Shown: positions 36,083 through 45,601 of the stretch, in pieces
Position numbering within the stretch: position 1 is the first letter of the stretch
Layout: the number at the start of each line of letters is the position of its first letter
From: Burkholderia sp. Ax-1724
GTDB lineage: Bacteria > Pseudomonadota > Gammaproteobacteria > Burkholderiales > Burkholderiaceae
Length of the DNA stretch: 64,000 bases
Direction of reading: 5' to 3'
Assembly: GCF_011752995.1 (NCBI RefSeq)
Contig: NZ_VWWL01000005.1
Location: 151,484-215,483 of the forward strand
Translations under genes and position numbers: made by a program
The notes under the pieces: generated by a model
What the model was told of the DNA's origin: nothing
Database searches by the model: none
What the model saw: only the letters and a program-made list of their open reading frames with translations

Positions 36083-38296
36083 CTAAACCCGCATCACCTT
36101 ATCGAGCGTAATCGGCAGATCCCGCACCCGCACGCCGGTCGCGTGATACACCGCATTCGCGATCGCGGCCGGCACGCCCGTAATGCCGATCTCGCCAATC
36201 CCGCGCACGCCGAGCGAGTTGATATACGGGTCGGGCCGGCCGATGAAGGCGATGTCGAGCGTGTCGATATCGGCATTCACGGGCACGTGATACTCGGCCA
36301 GATTCGCGTTCGTGAAGCGCCCGTAGCGCGTATCGAGCGACGACTCTTCCTGCAGCGCCGCGCCGATGCCCCACACGATGCCGCCCATCATCTGGCTGCG
36401 CGCGGTCTTCTCGTTGAGCACGCGCCCCACGTCGTAGACGGCCACTACGCGCGGCACGCGGATCGTGCCGAGGTCCGCGTCGACATGCACCTCGACGAAC
36501 ACCGCGCCGAACGAGTGGAACGCGTACTGCTGCTTCTCGTTGCCGGGCCTGACCGTCGAGGTCGCCTCGATCGGCTTGCCGCCCGCGCGCGCGATGATCG
36601 CCGCGGCCGGATCGCGCCGGTCCGGCTGCGAGCGGCTCACGACCCAGCCGTCGGCGACGGTGACGTCCTCGGGCGCGAGGCCATGCACGGGCGACGCCTG
36701 ATCGGCGAGCGCGAGCGCGATCAACTGGCCGCGCGCCGCGCTTGCCGCCTCGCGCACGGCCGGCGACACGCTTGCCGCCGATTGCGAGCCGCCCGAGCCC
36801 GGCGCGCGCGGCAGGGTCGAATCGCCGAGCGCGAAGTGGATGTTTTCGGGCGCGAAGCCGAGCGCATCGGCGGCGACCTGGGTCATCACGGTATAGGTGC
36901 CGGTGCCGAGGTCCTGGGTGCCCGAGGCGACCATCGCGGTGCCGTCCGGCAGAATGCGCGCGAGCGCCGCCGCCTCGCTGCGGTTGGCCGGATAGGTGGC
37001 GGTCGCCATGCCCATGCCGATCAGCGTGTTGCCGTCGCGCATCGAGCGCGGCGCGGGCGAGCGGCGCGACCAGCCGAATTTCTCCGCGCCGATCTGGTAG
37101 CACTCGCGCAGCGACTTGCCCGACCACGGTTTGTTCTCCTGCGGATCGCGCTCGGCGTAGTTCCTGAGGCGCAGCGCGAGCGGGTCCATCTTGAGCGCGG
37201 CGGCGAGTTCGTCCATCGCCGATTCGAGCGCGAACGAGCCCGTGGTTTCGCCGGGCGCGCGCATGAAGGTCGGCGTGCCGAGATTGAGCGGCACGAGCCG
37301 GTGCGTCGTTACCTGATTGGGCACCGCATAGAGCATGCGCGTGACCATGCAGCAGGTCTCGGTCCAGTCCTCGATCGTCGAGGTGTTCGAGAAGCTGTCG
37401 TGGCGCATCGCGGTCAGCGTGCCGTCGCGCCGCGCCGCGATGACGAAGTGCTGCTCGGTGCGCGGGCGCGCGCCGACCGGGCCGAACATCTGCGGACGTT
37501 CGAGCACGAGCCGCACCGGCCGTCCGGTTTGCCGCGCGGCCATCGCGCACAGCGATACGTGCGACCACGACGAGCCCTTGCCGCCGAAGCCACCGCCGAT
37601 GAACGGCGAGATCACGCGCACGTCGCCGGCCGGCATGCCGAACACCCTGGCGACCGCCTGCGCCGCGTTGCTCACGCCCTGGGTCGAATCGTAGAGCGTC
37701 AGTTGCGGGCCGTCCCAGCGCGCCATCGTCGCGTGCGGCTCCATCGGATTGTGATGCTCGATCGGCGTCGTATAGGTCGCCTCGATATGCACCGCGCCGC
37801 CGCGCATGCCGTCCTCGAAGCTGCCGCGCTGCGTGTCGGTCTGACGGCCTTGCGGCTTGATGGGCGCATGCGCGTTCGGCTTCGCCTGCGCGAAGTCGAG
37901 CGCCGCGGCCTCGGCCCGATAGACGATGCGCAGCTGGCGCGCGGCATCGGTCGCATGTTCGAGCGTATCGGCGACCACCACCGCGACCGGCTCGTTGCTG
38001 TAATGCACTTCGTTGTCCTGCAGGAGCGACAGACGCCGCCCGGCCGGCGGCGCGAGCGCGGGCTGACCGCCGTTCGGCAGGCGCGGGGCGTTCCGGCAGG
38101 TCATCACGAGCAGCACGCCGGGTACGGCCTCGGCATGGCTCGCATCGATCGACGCGATCGTGCCGCGCGCAATCGTGCTGGTCACGAGCACCGCATGCGC
38201 GAGTCGCGCTTCGGGGAATTCGGCCGCATAACGCGCATCGCCGGTGACCTTGAGCAGGCCGTCGACGCGATCGAGCGGCTGGCCGATCAGATTCAT
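36083..38296 (-). CDS. paoC: Periplasmic aldehyde oxidoreductase, molybdenum-binding subunit (PaoC-like)
   Basis: A 737-residue large subunit of the xanthine-oxidase family. It binds molybdopterin cytosine dinucleotide (motifs GGGFGGKG, then ARRDGTLTAM) and has the catalytic glutamate in the C-terminal GIGEIGITG. With PaoA and PaoB it oxidises aromatic or other aldehydes to acids in the periplasm. The ATG at 38296 overlaps the PaoB stop by four bases. Length and lack of its own signal match E. coli PaoC, which is co-exported with the Tat-bearing subunit. Confidence 0.93.
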   Translation of the reverse strand: MNLIGQPLDRVDGLLKVTGDARYAAEFPEARLAHAVLVTSTIARGTIASIDASHAEAVPGVLLVMTCRNAPRLPNGGQPALAPPAGRRLSLLQDNEVHYSNEPVAVVVADTLEHATDAARQLRIVYRAEAAALDFAQAKPNAHAPIKPQGRQTDTQRGSFEDGMRGGAVHIEATYTTPIEHHNPMEPHATMARWDGPQLTLYDSTQGVSNAAQAVARVFGMPAGDVRVISPFIGGGFGGKGSSWSHVSLCAMAARQTGRPVRLVLERPQMFGPVGARPRTEQHFVIAARRDGTLTAMRHDSFSNTSTIEDWTETCCMVTRMLYAVPNQVTTHRLVPLNLGTPTFMRAPGETTGSFALESAMDELAAALKMDPLALRLRNYAERDPQENKPWSGKSLRECYQIGAEKFGWSRRSPAPRSMRDGNTLIGMGMATATYPANRSEAAALARILPDGTAMVASGTQDLGTGTYTVMTQVAADALGFAPENIHFALGDSTLPRAPGSGGSQSAASVSPAVREAASAARGQLIALALADQASPVHGLAPEDVTVADGWVVSRSQPDRRDPAAAIIARAGGKPIEATSTVRPGNEKQQYAFHSFGAVFVEVHVDADLGTIRVPRVVAVYDVGRVLNEKTARSQMMGGIVWGIGAALQEESSLDTRYGRFTNANLAEYHVPVNADIDTLDIAFIGRPDPYINSLGVRGIGEIGITGVPAAIANAVYHATGVRVRDLPITLDKVMRV

Positions 38297-39294
38297 GCGA
38301 CACCTCCCGCGTAACCGGCCGCCTCGTTGATCGCGCGCACGATCGCGCGTTGCGCGAGCTGCACCTTGAAGCCGTTGTCGCGCTGCGGCCGCGCGCCGTC
38401 GAGCGCGGCTGCGGCGGCGTTCCTGAGCGTGCTCTGCGTGAGCGGCTGGCCGGCCAGCATCCGTTCGGCCGCGCTCGCGCGCCACGGTTTAGGCGCGACA
38501 CCGCCGAGCGCGATGCGCGCGGTCTCTACGCGCGCGCCGTCCATCTGCAACGCGGCGGCCACCGAGACCAGCGCGAATGCGTAACTGGCGCGGTCACGCA
38601 CTTTCAGATAGTGCGAGTGCGCGCTGAAGAGCGGCGGCGGCAGATCGACGGCGGTGATCAGCTCGCCGGGCAGCAGGGTCGTATCGACGTCGGGCCGCTC
38701 GGCGGGCAGCCGATGAAAATCGGCGAACGCGATCGTGCGCTCGCCGTTCGCGCCGCTCACCCGCACGGTCGCGTCGAGCGCGGCCAGCGCGACGCTCATA
38801 TCGGACGGATTGACCGCGATGCATTGCGGACTCGCGCCGAGAATCGCGTGCATGCGGTTGTGTCCGCCGAGCGCCGCGCAGCCGCTGCCGGGCAGGCGCT
38901 TGTTGCACTGGGTGAAGGCCGTGTCGTAGAAATAGCCGCAGCGCGTGCGTTGCAGCAGATTGCCGCCGACCGTCGCCATATTGCGCAACTGCGCCGACGC
39001 GCCCGCGAGCAGCGCTTGCGATAGCAGCGGGTAGGATTCGCGCACGAGCGCGTGATTGGCCGCATCGCTGTTGCGCACGAGCGCGCCGATGCGGATGCCG
39101 CCGCCGGGCAGCGCCGTGATCGCATCGAGCCCGTCGATATGCGTGATGTCGATGAGCCGCACGGGCCGCGCGACGCCGCCCTTCATCAGATCGAGCAGAT
39201 TCGTGCCGCCGCCGATAAATACCGCGCCCGGTTGTTGCGCGGCGCGCAGCGCGCTCGCGACGTCGCCGGCGCGTTCGTAGGAGATCGCATCCAT
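38293..39294 (-). CDS. paoB: Aldehyde oxidoreductase FAD-binding subunit (PaoB-like)
   Basis: A 333-residue FAD-binding subunit of the CO-dehydrogenase/xanthine-dehydrogenase type. The FAD motif is FIGGGTNLLDLMKGGVARP (residues 26-44). A Cys-rich insertion (RTRCGYFYDTAFTQCNKRL, then GSGCAAL) is where E. coli PaoB holds an extra [4Fe-4S] cluster; these cysteines set PaoB apart from ordinary FAD subunits. It starts 12 bases after the paoA stop and overlaps paoC by four. Confidence 0.92.
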   Translation of the reverse strand: MDAISYERAGDVASALRAAQQPGAVFIGGGTNLLDLMKGGVARPVRLIDITHIDGLDAITALPGGGIRIGALVRNSDAANHALVRESYPLLSQALLAGASAQLRNMATVGGNLLQRTRCGYFYDTAFTQCNKRLPGSGCAALGGHNRMHAILGASPQCIAVNPSDMSVALAALDATVRVSGANGERTIAFADFHRLPAERPDVDTTLLPGELITAVDLPPPLFSAHSHYLKVRDRASYAFALVSVAAALQMDGARVETARIALGGVAPKPWRASAAERMLAGQPLTQSTLRNAAAAALDGARPQRDNGFKVQLAQRAIVRAINEAAGYAGGVA

Positions 39295-39305
39295 GCCGGT
39301 CTCCG

Positions 39306-40070
39306 TTACGCGTTGCCGTGCGCGGCGCGCACCGCGGCGACGATGTTCGCGTAGGCGCCGCAGCGGCAGAGGTTGCCGCTCATGCGCTCGCGGATCTCCG
39401 CGTCGGAAAGCGCGGCGGGACGCGTGCGCACGTCGGCGCTCGCGGCGCTCGCCGCACCGTTGCGGAACTCGCCGAGCAGGGCCGTCGCGGAGCACAACTG
39501 CCCGGGCGTGCAGTAGCCGCACTGGAACGCGTCGTGCTCGATGAACGCGCGTTGCAGCGGACTCAACACGCCGTTGGTCGCGAGTCCTTCGACGGTCGTG
39601 ATGTTTTCGCCTTCGTGCATGACCGCGAGCGTCAGACACGAATTGATGCGGCGGCCGTCGGCGAGCACCGTGCAGGCGCCGCACTGGCCGCGGTCGCAAC
39701 CTTTTTTCGTGCCCATCAGGCCGGCGTATTCGCGCAGCGCGTCGAGCAGCGTCACGCGCGGTTCGAGTTGCAGCGAGTAGGCGCGGCCGTTGACGTTCAA
39801 CGCGACCGGGCGCGGCGGCACGGCCGGATTGGCTGGCGGCGTGGCCGTGGCTGGGGCTGGTGCCTCAGTTTGCGCGCGCAGAGGCGGTGCCGCGCCGATC
39901 GTCGCGGCGGCGGCGGCCGACTGGAGAAAGCGGCGGCGTGACGGTTGAGAGGGGTGAGAGGGTTGAGAAGGTTGCGAGGGTTGCGAGGGGTGGGCGAGGT
40001 GGGCGGGTTCCGGGCGTTGTTCCGGAAGGGCGGGGTCGCCCGAATCCGGGCATTCGGTGTGCGTGGACAT
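39306..40070 (-). CDS. paoA: Aldehyde oxidoreductase 2Fe-2S subunit with Tat signal (PaoA-like)
   Basis: A 254-residue iron-sulfur subunit. The C-terminal part has the ferredoxin cluster (CDRGQCGACTVL...CL) and the second cluster (QCGYCTPGQ, CRCGAY). The N-terminus carries a Tat signal, SRRRFLQSAAAAATIG, which exports the folded complex to the periplasm. Before the twin-arginine motif there is an unusual Ser-Pro-Gln/His repeat (HPSQPSQPSQPSHPSQPS) from a 9-bp DNA repeat at about 39945-40005. The ATG at 40070 opens the operon. Confidence 0.93.
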   Translation of the reverse strand: MSTHTECPDSGDPALPEQRPEPAHLAHPSQPSQPSQPSHPSQPSRRRFLQSAAAAATIGAAPPLRAQTEAPAPATATPPANPAVPPRPVALNVNGRAYSLQLEPRVTLLDALREYAGLMGTKKGCDRGQCGACTVLADGRRINSCLTLAVMHEGENITTVEGLATNGVLSPLQRAFIEHDAFQCGYCTPGQLCSATALLGEFRNGAASAASADVRTRPAALSDAEIRERMSGNLCRCGAYANIVAAVRAAHGNA

Positions 40071-40168
40071 GACGTTCCGTTGACTCCATTGAAAGGCCAA
40101 TGCAGGCTGACGATGCGTCGAGATTCAACGCATCGCGTCGAAACAAACCGTGCGCAGCAAATTCGGTG

Positions 40169-40186
40169 CCGTTGCAGGTACAACGG
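40169..40186 (-). promoter_or_regulatory. Palindromic operator upstream of paoA
   Basis: CCGTTG and CAACGG are perfect arms around a 6-bp spacer, about 100 bp upstream of paoA. A second dyad, GATCTGCG / CGCAGGTC with 7 bp between (40216-40238), lies close by. Either could bind a LysR- or MarR-type regulator; none is encoded next to it. Confidence 0.5.
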
Positions 40187-40415
40187 TATTAAAAATTGAT
40201 GGGGAGAGCAAAGCCGATCTGCGCAATTAACGCAGGTCGATATTCGCAATGAATGAGGAGGCGGGGCGCGTTGCCGCATTCGTTCGCTCGGGGCGAATCG
40301 CCGGGGCAACATTTTTACCGATGACCTGTTCCGACCCGCTATGATCGCAGGGGCAGTCGCCGCGATCTATGCAGTCCCCGTCATCGCCAGATCAGGACGC
40401 AAACGGAGAAACAGC

Positions 40416-41828
40416 ATGAAAGCCAGCACCATTGCCGAGCGGGAAGCGCGCGGGCGCGCCGCCCGCGAGCATTCGAAACGCTCGAGCCATCGCGCGGTCG
40501 GCGAGTTGCACCGCGATCCGCTCGCGCTTCTGAAGCAGAGCAGCGCCGGCCGGATCGAAAATCTCGTGCCGCTGCGCTACGGGCGCATGGCCGCGTCGCC
40601 CTTCGCGTTCTTTCGCGGCAGCGCGATTCTGCAGGCGCACGACCTGAGCAAGGTGCCCGATACGAGCCTCAGCATGCCGATCTGCGGCGACGGCCATCTG
40701 ATGAACTTCGGCGGGTTCGCGACGCCCGAGCGGCAACTGGTCTTCGATCTGAACGACTTCGACGAAGTCTCGGTCGGTCCCTTCGAATGGGACCTGAAAC
40801 GCCTGACCGCGAGCTTCGTGGTGGCCGCGCGCCAGATGCGCCTGAGCCGCGGCACGGCGGAAAGCCTCGTGATGACGGCGGTCCGTTCGTACCGCGATCG
40901 CATGGCCCAGTATGCGCAGTGCGGCGCGCTCGAACTCTGGTACGACCGCGTCACCTTCGACCTGATGGCGGAAACCGCCTTGACGCCCGAGCGCCGGCGC
41001 GCGATACGGCGCGGCATGGAAAAAGCCGCGAGCCGCACGAACGAGAGCCTGCTCGAAAAAATGGCCTCGTTCGACGGCGAGCGCTGGAAGGTCCACGATG
41101 CGCCGCCCGCACTTTTTCACGTGCTCGGCGCGAATACGCTGTTCACGGCGGAAGACGCCGACACCTACCGCAAGGGCAACATCGACAAAATGGTCGAGCA
41201 CGTCTGGGCCGATTACCGCAAGACGATGTCGCACGACCGCCGCGAACTGCTCGATCACTTCACGATGCAGGACATCGTGTTCAAGGTGGTGGGCGTCGGC
41301 AGTGTCGGTACGCGCTGCCTCGCGGTGCTGCTCGTCGATCACAGGGACAAGCCCTTGTTTCTGCAATTGAAGGAAGCGCGGCCTTCGGTCATCGCGCAGT
41401 TCTACAAGGCGCCGGCCGTCAAACACGAGGGCGAGCGCGTCGTGTACGGGCAGCGCATGCTGCAGGCCGCGAGCGATATCTTCCTCGGCTGGGCGACGGG
41501 GCCGCTCGGCCGGCATTTCTATTTCCGCCAGTTGCGCGACATGAAGCTGTCCGCGAATATCGAACTGTTCGACAGCGATCTGCTCGATGGCTACGCGCGG
41601 CTGTGCGGCTGGATCATGGCGCGCGCGCATGCGAAAGCGAGCGGCCAGGCGATCGAGATCAGCTCGTATATCGGCCGCGGCGATCAGTTTGCCGAAGCGT
41701 TGACCGGTTATGCGACCGGCTACGCGGACCAGGTGGAGCGCGACTACGACGTGTTTCTCAAGGCGTGCCGCAGCGGCGAGCTTGACGCACGCACCGACGA
41801 GGATATGGCGGCGGATTTCCGCGTGTAG
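40416..41828 (+). CDS. DUF2252 family protein
   Basis: A 470-residue protein of the DUF2252 family, which has a kinase-like fold. GDGHLMNFGGF and FDLNDFDE (near residues 95-120) look like the catalytic HxxN and metal DxD elements of aminoglycoside-phosphotransferase-like enzymes. No substrate is known. The ATG at 40416 follows ACGGAGA. It is divergent from paoA and appears to be a single gene. Confidence 0.87.
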   Translation: MKASTIAEREARGRAAREHSKRSSHRAVGELHRDPLALLKQSSAGRIENLVPLRYGRMAASPFAFFRGSAILQAHDLSKVPDTSLSMPICGDGHLMNFGGFATPERQLVFDLNDFDEVSVGPFEWDLKRLTASFVVAARQMRLSRGTAESLVMTAVRSYRDRMAQYAQCGALELWYDRVTFDLMAETALTPERRRAIRRGMEKAASRTNESLLEKMASFDGERWKVHDAPPALFHVLGANTLFTAEDADTYRKGNIDKMVEHVWADYRKTMSHDRRELLDHFTMQDIVFKVVGVGSVGTRCLAVLLVDHRDKPLFLQLKEARPSVIAQFYKAPAVKHEGERVVYGQRMLQAASDIFLGWATGPLGRHFYFRQLRDMKLSANIELFDSDLLDGYARLCGWIMARAHAKASGQAIEISSYIGRGDQFAEALTGYATGYADQVERDYDVFLKACRSGELDARTDEDMAADFRV

Positions 41829-42016
41829 TGTGGGGGAAGGGTGCGTTCGGCGGCGGGTGTTCGGCGTTGGGCCTTCGGTGTTTGGCCTTCAACGTTCGAC
41901 GTGAAAGGGCAGCGGGTGCGGCACGTTATGCCGCCTATCGCATGCGCCGCTTGGGTGGTGTTGCTTTAGCCGTCTTGATGGCACCGGACGCATCAATCGC
42001 ATCACGCATCGGGGCA

Positions 42017-42874
42017 TCACGCCCCGACGCGCGCTTCGCGCAGCGTCACGAAACGCAGATGCTTTTCGCGCGCCGCTTCGATCACGCTCGGCAGCACGGC
42101 GAGAATCAGCGGTTTGCCTTCGATCGTGAGCGCGGCATTGCCGTCGTGCAGCAGCAGGATGTCGCGCGCGGCGAGACCGTCGAGCAGGCGGCGCGCGACG
42201 ACGTGCGGATTGCGCTCGCGCGTGTCGTAGCCGCGCCGCGTCCATGCGGCGAGGCGCAGGTCGAGCTTGCGCAGCACCGGTTCGAGAAAGATGTTGCGCA
42301 GGCCGGCGGGCGCGCGGAAGAACATCGGCCGCGCGCCGCTCACGTTTTCGAGCGTGCGCTGCGCGGCGGCGATTTCACGCGTGAGCGCGCCCGGCAGCGT
42401 CACCGAAAACGTATGTACGTGAACCTGCGAGTGATTTTCGAGCGCATGGCCGCGCGCGACGATGTCGCGTGCAATTCGCGGATGGCGCTCCACTTGCGCG
42501 CCGATGCAGAAGAACGTCGCGCGGACCCCGAACGCGTCGAGCAGATCGAGCACCTGCGGCGTGACGACGGGGTCGGGACCGTCGTCGATGGTCAAGGCAA
42601 TCGCGTTCTGGTTGTGCGGGCTCGCGGGCAGGCGCGTCCAGTTCGGCCCGAGCAGCGCCGTGCGCGGCAGGAGTCCGGTGATCGTAAACATCGCATGGTT
42701 CACGAAGATCGCGGCGAGCCACCACGGCCACGCGGCCGGCGCGAGCAGCCAGCCGGCGAGCACCACGACGTGCCATGCGATCGTGCCGTTGAGCATCGCG
42801 GAATTGCCGGTACGCGGCCAGCGGCGCGGCGGCGCGGGCTCGGCGCCGTGCGACGGGTTGGGGCATTCATTCAT
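42017..42874 (-). CDS. Membrane-anchored polysaccharide deacetylase (NodB domain)
   Basis: A 285-residue protein with two N-terminal hydrophobic segments (residues 31-65: WHVVVLAGWLLAPAAWPWWL and onward) that anchor it in the inner membrane, then a NodB deacetylase domain. The motif TIDDGPDP holds the catalytic base and metal Asp, and ENHSQVHVH holds the metal histidines. It probably deacetylates an N-acetylated sugar at the membrane. The ATG at 42874 opens MNECPNPSHG; a second ATG at 42870 is out of frame. Confidence 0.85.
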   Translation of the reverse strand: MNECPNPSHGAEPAPPRRWPRTGNSAMLNGTIAWHVVVLAGWLLAPAAWPWWLAAIFVNHAMFTITGLLPRTALLGPNWTRLPASPHNQNAIALTIDDGPDPVVTPQVLDLLDAFGVRATFFCIGAQVERHPRIARDIVARGHALENHSQVHVHTFSVTLPGALTREIAAAQRTLENVSGARPMFFRAPAGLRNIFLEPVLRKLDLRLAAWTRRGYDTRERNPHVVARRLLDGLAARDILLLHDGNAALTIEGKPLILAVLPSVIEAAREKHLRFVTLREARVGA

Positions 42875-43352
42875 CAAACATGCTTCCTGTGCGCCTTCGT
42901 CACGGTAAGGCTGTGAATCGTGCGCGTCGCGCAAGCGCGAACGATACCATTGTTGGCCGCGCCCGAATGCGTGTGAAGCGGTAATCGTGGCCGATGAAAG
43001 CGGGCTGAAAGTCGCATGCTTGCGTGCTGATTCGGGTAATACGGCGGGTGATGCGGCCGAGGGTGCGGCTGATGACGCCGCTCGCGATGCGGCGGTGCCG
43101 ATGCGAGCGCGCAGCGGCAATTCGCCGTCACGCCCTGGGCGATTCATCGCGCTCATCCTTATTATCCTCACCCTCGATCCGGCACGGCGCGACGGCAATC
43201 GCACCACGGCAAGCCGCCGCATTTGCGATCGCCGATCCGCTGTTGTATGGTGCCGGGCGATAAGCGGCGCAGCGGACACCGGCCTTCGTCCGGCGAACCG
43301 GCCCCGGCAAGTCATGCGCCGCCACCCAACCCAGCACAACAGGAGATGCGCG
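42875..43352. other. Divergent intergenic region, no gene seen
   Basis: About 480 bp between the deacetylase (minus) and the SDR gene (plus). Frames are open by GC content only. The AT-richer TTATTATCC near 43160 may belong to a promoter, but I cannot define one. Confidence 0.45.
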
Positions 43353-44117
43353 ATGTCGGACACGGAAAACGGAAAAGTGGCGCTGGTGACGGGCGCGGGC
43401 AGCGGCATCGGCCGCGCCTGCGCGCTCAGACTGCTCGAGCACGGCTACAACGTCGTGCTGGCGGGGCGCCGTCAGGCTGCGCTCGACGCAGTCGCGCAGG
43501 AAGCGCAGTCGCTGCGCGGCGAGGCGCTCGCGGTGCCGTGCGACGTGACCGATGCCGACAGCGTCGCGCAGCTGTTCGACACGCTGCGTGCGCGCTTCGG
43601 CCGGCTCGACGTGCTGTTCAACAACGCGGGCCGCAACGGCTCGCCGGTCGATATCGACGAACTCGAGATCAGCGAATGGCGCTCGATCGTCGATACCAAT
43701 CTGACCGGCGTGTTCCTCTGCACGCGCGCGGCATTCGGCCTGATGAAGACGCAAAACCCGCGCGGCGGCCGCATCATCAACAACGGTTCGATCTCGGCGC
43801 ATGCGCCGCGGCCGAACAGCATCGGCTATACCGCGACGAAGCACGCTATCACCGGCCTGACCAAAGCCGTCTCGCTCGACGGCCGCAAGTACGACATCGT
43901 GTGCGGCCAGATCGACATCGGCAACGCGGGTACCGACATGGCCGCGCGGATGGCGCGCGGCGTGCCGCAGGCGAACGGCGAAATCGCGATCGAGCCGCTG
44001 ATGGACGTGCAGCACGTCGCCGATGCGGTGCTGCATATGGCGAGCCTGCCGCTCTCGGCGAACGTGCAGTTCATGACGATCATGGCGAGCAAGATGCCGT
44101 TCGTCGGGCGAGGGTGA
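43353..44117 (+). CDS. Short-chain dehydrogenase/reductase
   Basis: A 254-residue classical SDR. The cofactor motif is TGAGSGIG (residues 14-21), with NNAG downstream and the catalytic Y159-TAT-K163 preceded by an active-site Ser (GSIS). The GRR after the second strand suggests NADPH preference. The substrate is unknown. AGGAG lies 8 bases before the ATG at 43353; longer upstream frames are not needed. Confidence 0.9.
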   Translation: MSDTENGKVALVTGAGSGIGRACALRLLEHGYNVVLAGRRQAALDAVAQEAQSLRGEALAVPCDVTDADSVAQLFDTLRARFGRLDVLFNNAGRNGSPVDIDELEISEWRSIVDTNLTGVFLCTRAAFGLMKTQNPRGGRIINNGSISAHAPRPNSIGYTATKHAITGLTKAVSLDGRKYDIVCGQIDIGNAGTDMAARMARGVPQANGEIAIEPLMDVQHVADAVLHMASLPLSANVQFMTIMASKMPFVGRG

Positions 44118-44268
44118 GGGTATCAGCGGCGGATAGGTGGCGGATAGGTGGCAGATGAGCGCGGACAGGCGGCGCGGAACCGGACGAAGCCGCGCCGCGC
44201 ACAGGAGCGCGGCGCGCGCGATCAACTTATACTGAGCGCTTTCCGTCATCACGCGAAAGCCACGCGCC

Positions 44269-44652
44269 GTGCCCCGAGCCACCTCACGCGACGACGATCC
44301 GCCGCCGCAGCCGCCCGCGCAACCCGATCTCGAAGACTGTTGCCATAGCGGCTGCACGCAGTGTGTGTTCGATCTGTACGACGAGGCGCTCGAACGCTAT
44401 GAGATCGCGTTGTCGGTGTGGCGCGAGCGCCAGGCGGACAGGCAGGACGCGCGGCTGGCTGCACGAAAGGAAGTGCGAACAGAAGCGCGTGAGGAGCCGC
44501 TAAAGGAAGCGCGAAAGAAGCCGCAAAAAAAGCCGGAGCGCGAGCCGCGACCGAATCCGCAAAGCGTGCCGCAAGCCGAATCACAAGCCGAACGGCAAGC
44601 CGGGCCCTCACGCTCGACAACCCCGCGCAGCAAACCGCGCCCGCGCCGCTGA
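44269..44652 (+). CDS. Oxidoreductase-like domain protein with disordered tail
   Basis: A 127-residue protein starting at GTG 44269. The domain CCHSGCTQCVFDLYDEALERYE is the small Cys-rich oxidoreductase-like domain (Pfam Oxidored-like). Residues after about 60 form a repetitive Lys/Glu/Pro/Arg-rich tail (KEARKKPQKKPEREPRPNPQ) encoded by a degenerate repeat, so the tail length may vary between strains. Function unknown. It ends 29 bases before the Sir2 gene and may be co-transcribed with it. Confidence 0.75.
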   Translation: MPRATSRDDDPPPQPPAQPDLEDCCHSGCTQCVFDLYDEALERYEIALSVWRERQADRQDARLAARKEVRTEAREEPLKEARKKPQKKPEREPRPNPQSVPQAESQAERQAGPSRSTTPRSKPRPRR

Positions 44653-44681
44653 AGCACGCACGATCTTCCACTGTCTCCGTC

Positions 44682-45551
44682 ATGACCGAACTTCAGCTCA
44701 CGCCGCCCGACCAGCAGACCGACTCGCACACGCTCGACGATCTGCATCGTTTCGTGCAGCGCCATCCGCGCCTTTTCGTGCTGACCGGCGCGGGCATCAG
44801 CACCGATTCCGGCATCCCCGGCTATCGCGACGACAACGGCGCATGGAAACGTTCGCCGCCGATCACGCTGCAGGAATTTCTCGGCACGCTCGCGATGCGT
44901 CAGCGCTACTGGGCGCGCAGCATGGTCGGCTGGCCGCTCGTCGCGCGGGCGCAGCCGAATGCCGCGCACGTCGCGCTCGCGCGGCTCGAAGCCGCGGGGC
45001 ACGTGCCGACGCTCGTGACGCAGAACGTCGATGGTTTGCATCAGCGCGCGGGCAGCCGCGACGTGATCGAGCTGCATGGGGGCATCGACGGCGTGACCTG
45101 TCTCGACTGCGGCATGCAGCACGCGCGCGCCTCGATCCAGCAAACGCTCGAAGCGGACAACCCCGCGCTGCTCGACGTGACCGCCGAAGCCGCCGCCGAT
45201 GGCGATGCTCACCTGGAGTGGCACGATCTCGGCGGCTTTCGCGTGCCGGCCTGTTCGAACTGCGGTGGCATGCTGAAGCCATCGGTGGTGTTTTTCGGCG
45301 AGAACGTGCCGAAGACGCGCGTCGAAGCAGCCTCGCATGCGCTCGATGCGGCCGACGCGGTGCTCGTCGCCGGTTCGTCGCTGATGGTCTACTCCGGCTA
45401 TCGCTTCTGCGTGTGGGCGCAGCGCCAGGGCAAGCCGATCGCGGCGATCAACCTGGGCCGCACGCGTGCCGATGCGCTGCTGTCGCTGAAGGTAGCCGCG
45501 CCGTGCGGCGACACGCTCGCCGCGCTCGCCGCGCGGCTGGCGAGCGCGTGA
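44682..45551 (+). CDS. NAD-dependent protein deacylase, Sir2 family
   Basis: A 289-residue class II (SIRT4-like) sirtuin. The NAD motif GAGISTDSGIPGYR is at residues 36-49, TQNVDGLHQRAG follows, and the catalytic His is H132 in ELHGG. Two zinc Cys pairs are present (CLDCGM and CSNCGG). GSSLMVYSGYRF closes the pocket. It removes acyl groups from lysines in the cytoplasm using NAD. It could be co-transcribed with the genes on either side; the spacing is 29 bp before it and about 50 bp after it. Confidence 0.92.
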   Translation: MTELQLTPPDQQTDSHTLDDLHRFVQRHPRLFVLTGAGISTDSGIPGYRDDNGAWKRSPPITLQEFLGTLAMRQRYWARSMVGWPLVARAQPNAAHVALARLEAAGHVPTLVTQNVDGLHQRAGSRDVIELHGGIDGVTCLDCGMQHARASIQQTLEADNPALLDVTAEAAADGDAHLEWHDLGGFRVPACSNCGGMLKPSVVFFGENVPKTRVEAASHALDAADAVLVAGSSLMVYSGYRFCVWAQRQGKPIAAINLGRTRADALLSLKVAAPCGDTLAALAARLASA

Positions 45552-45601
45552 CGCATCCGGGTCCGTGCGCCGAACCACTCTCGCACTTTTCAGGAATGTC
45601 C

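Noticed and set aside
35918..38314. 798-codon plus-strand frame opposite paoC
   Set aside because: Starts within the tandem array, composition is Arg/His-rich with no motif, and paoC on the other strand is intact.
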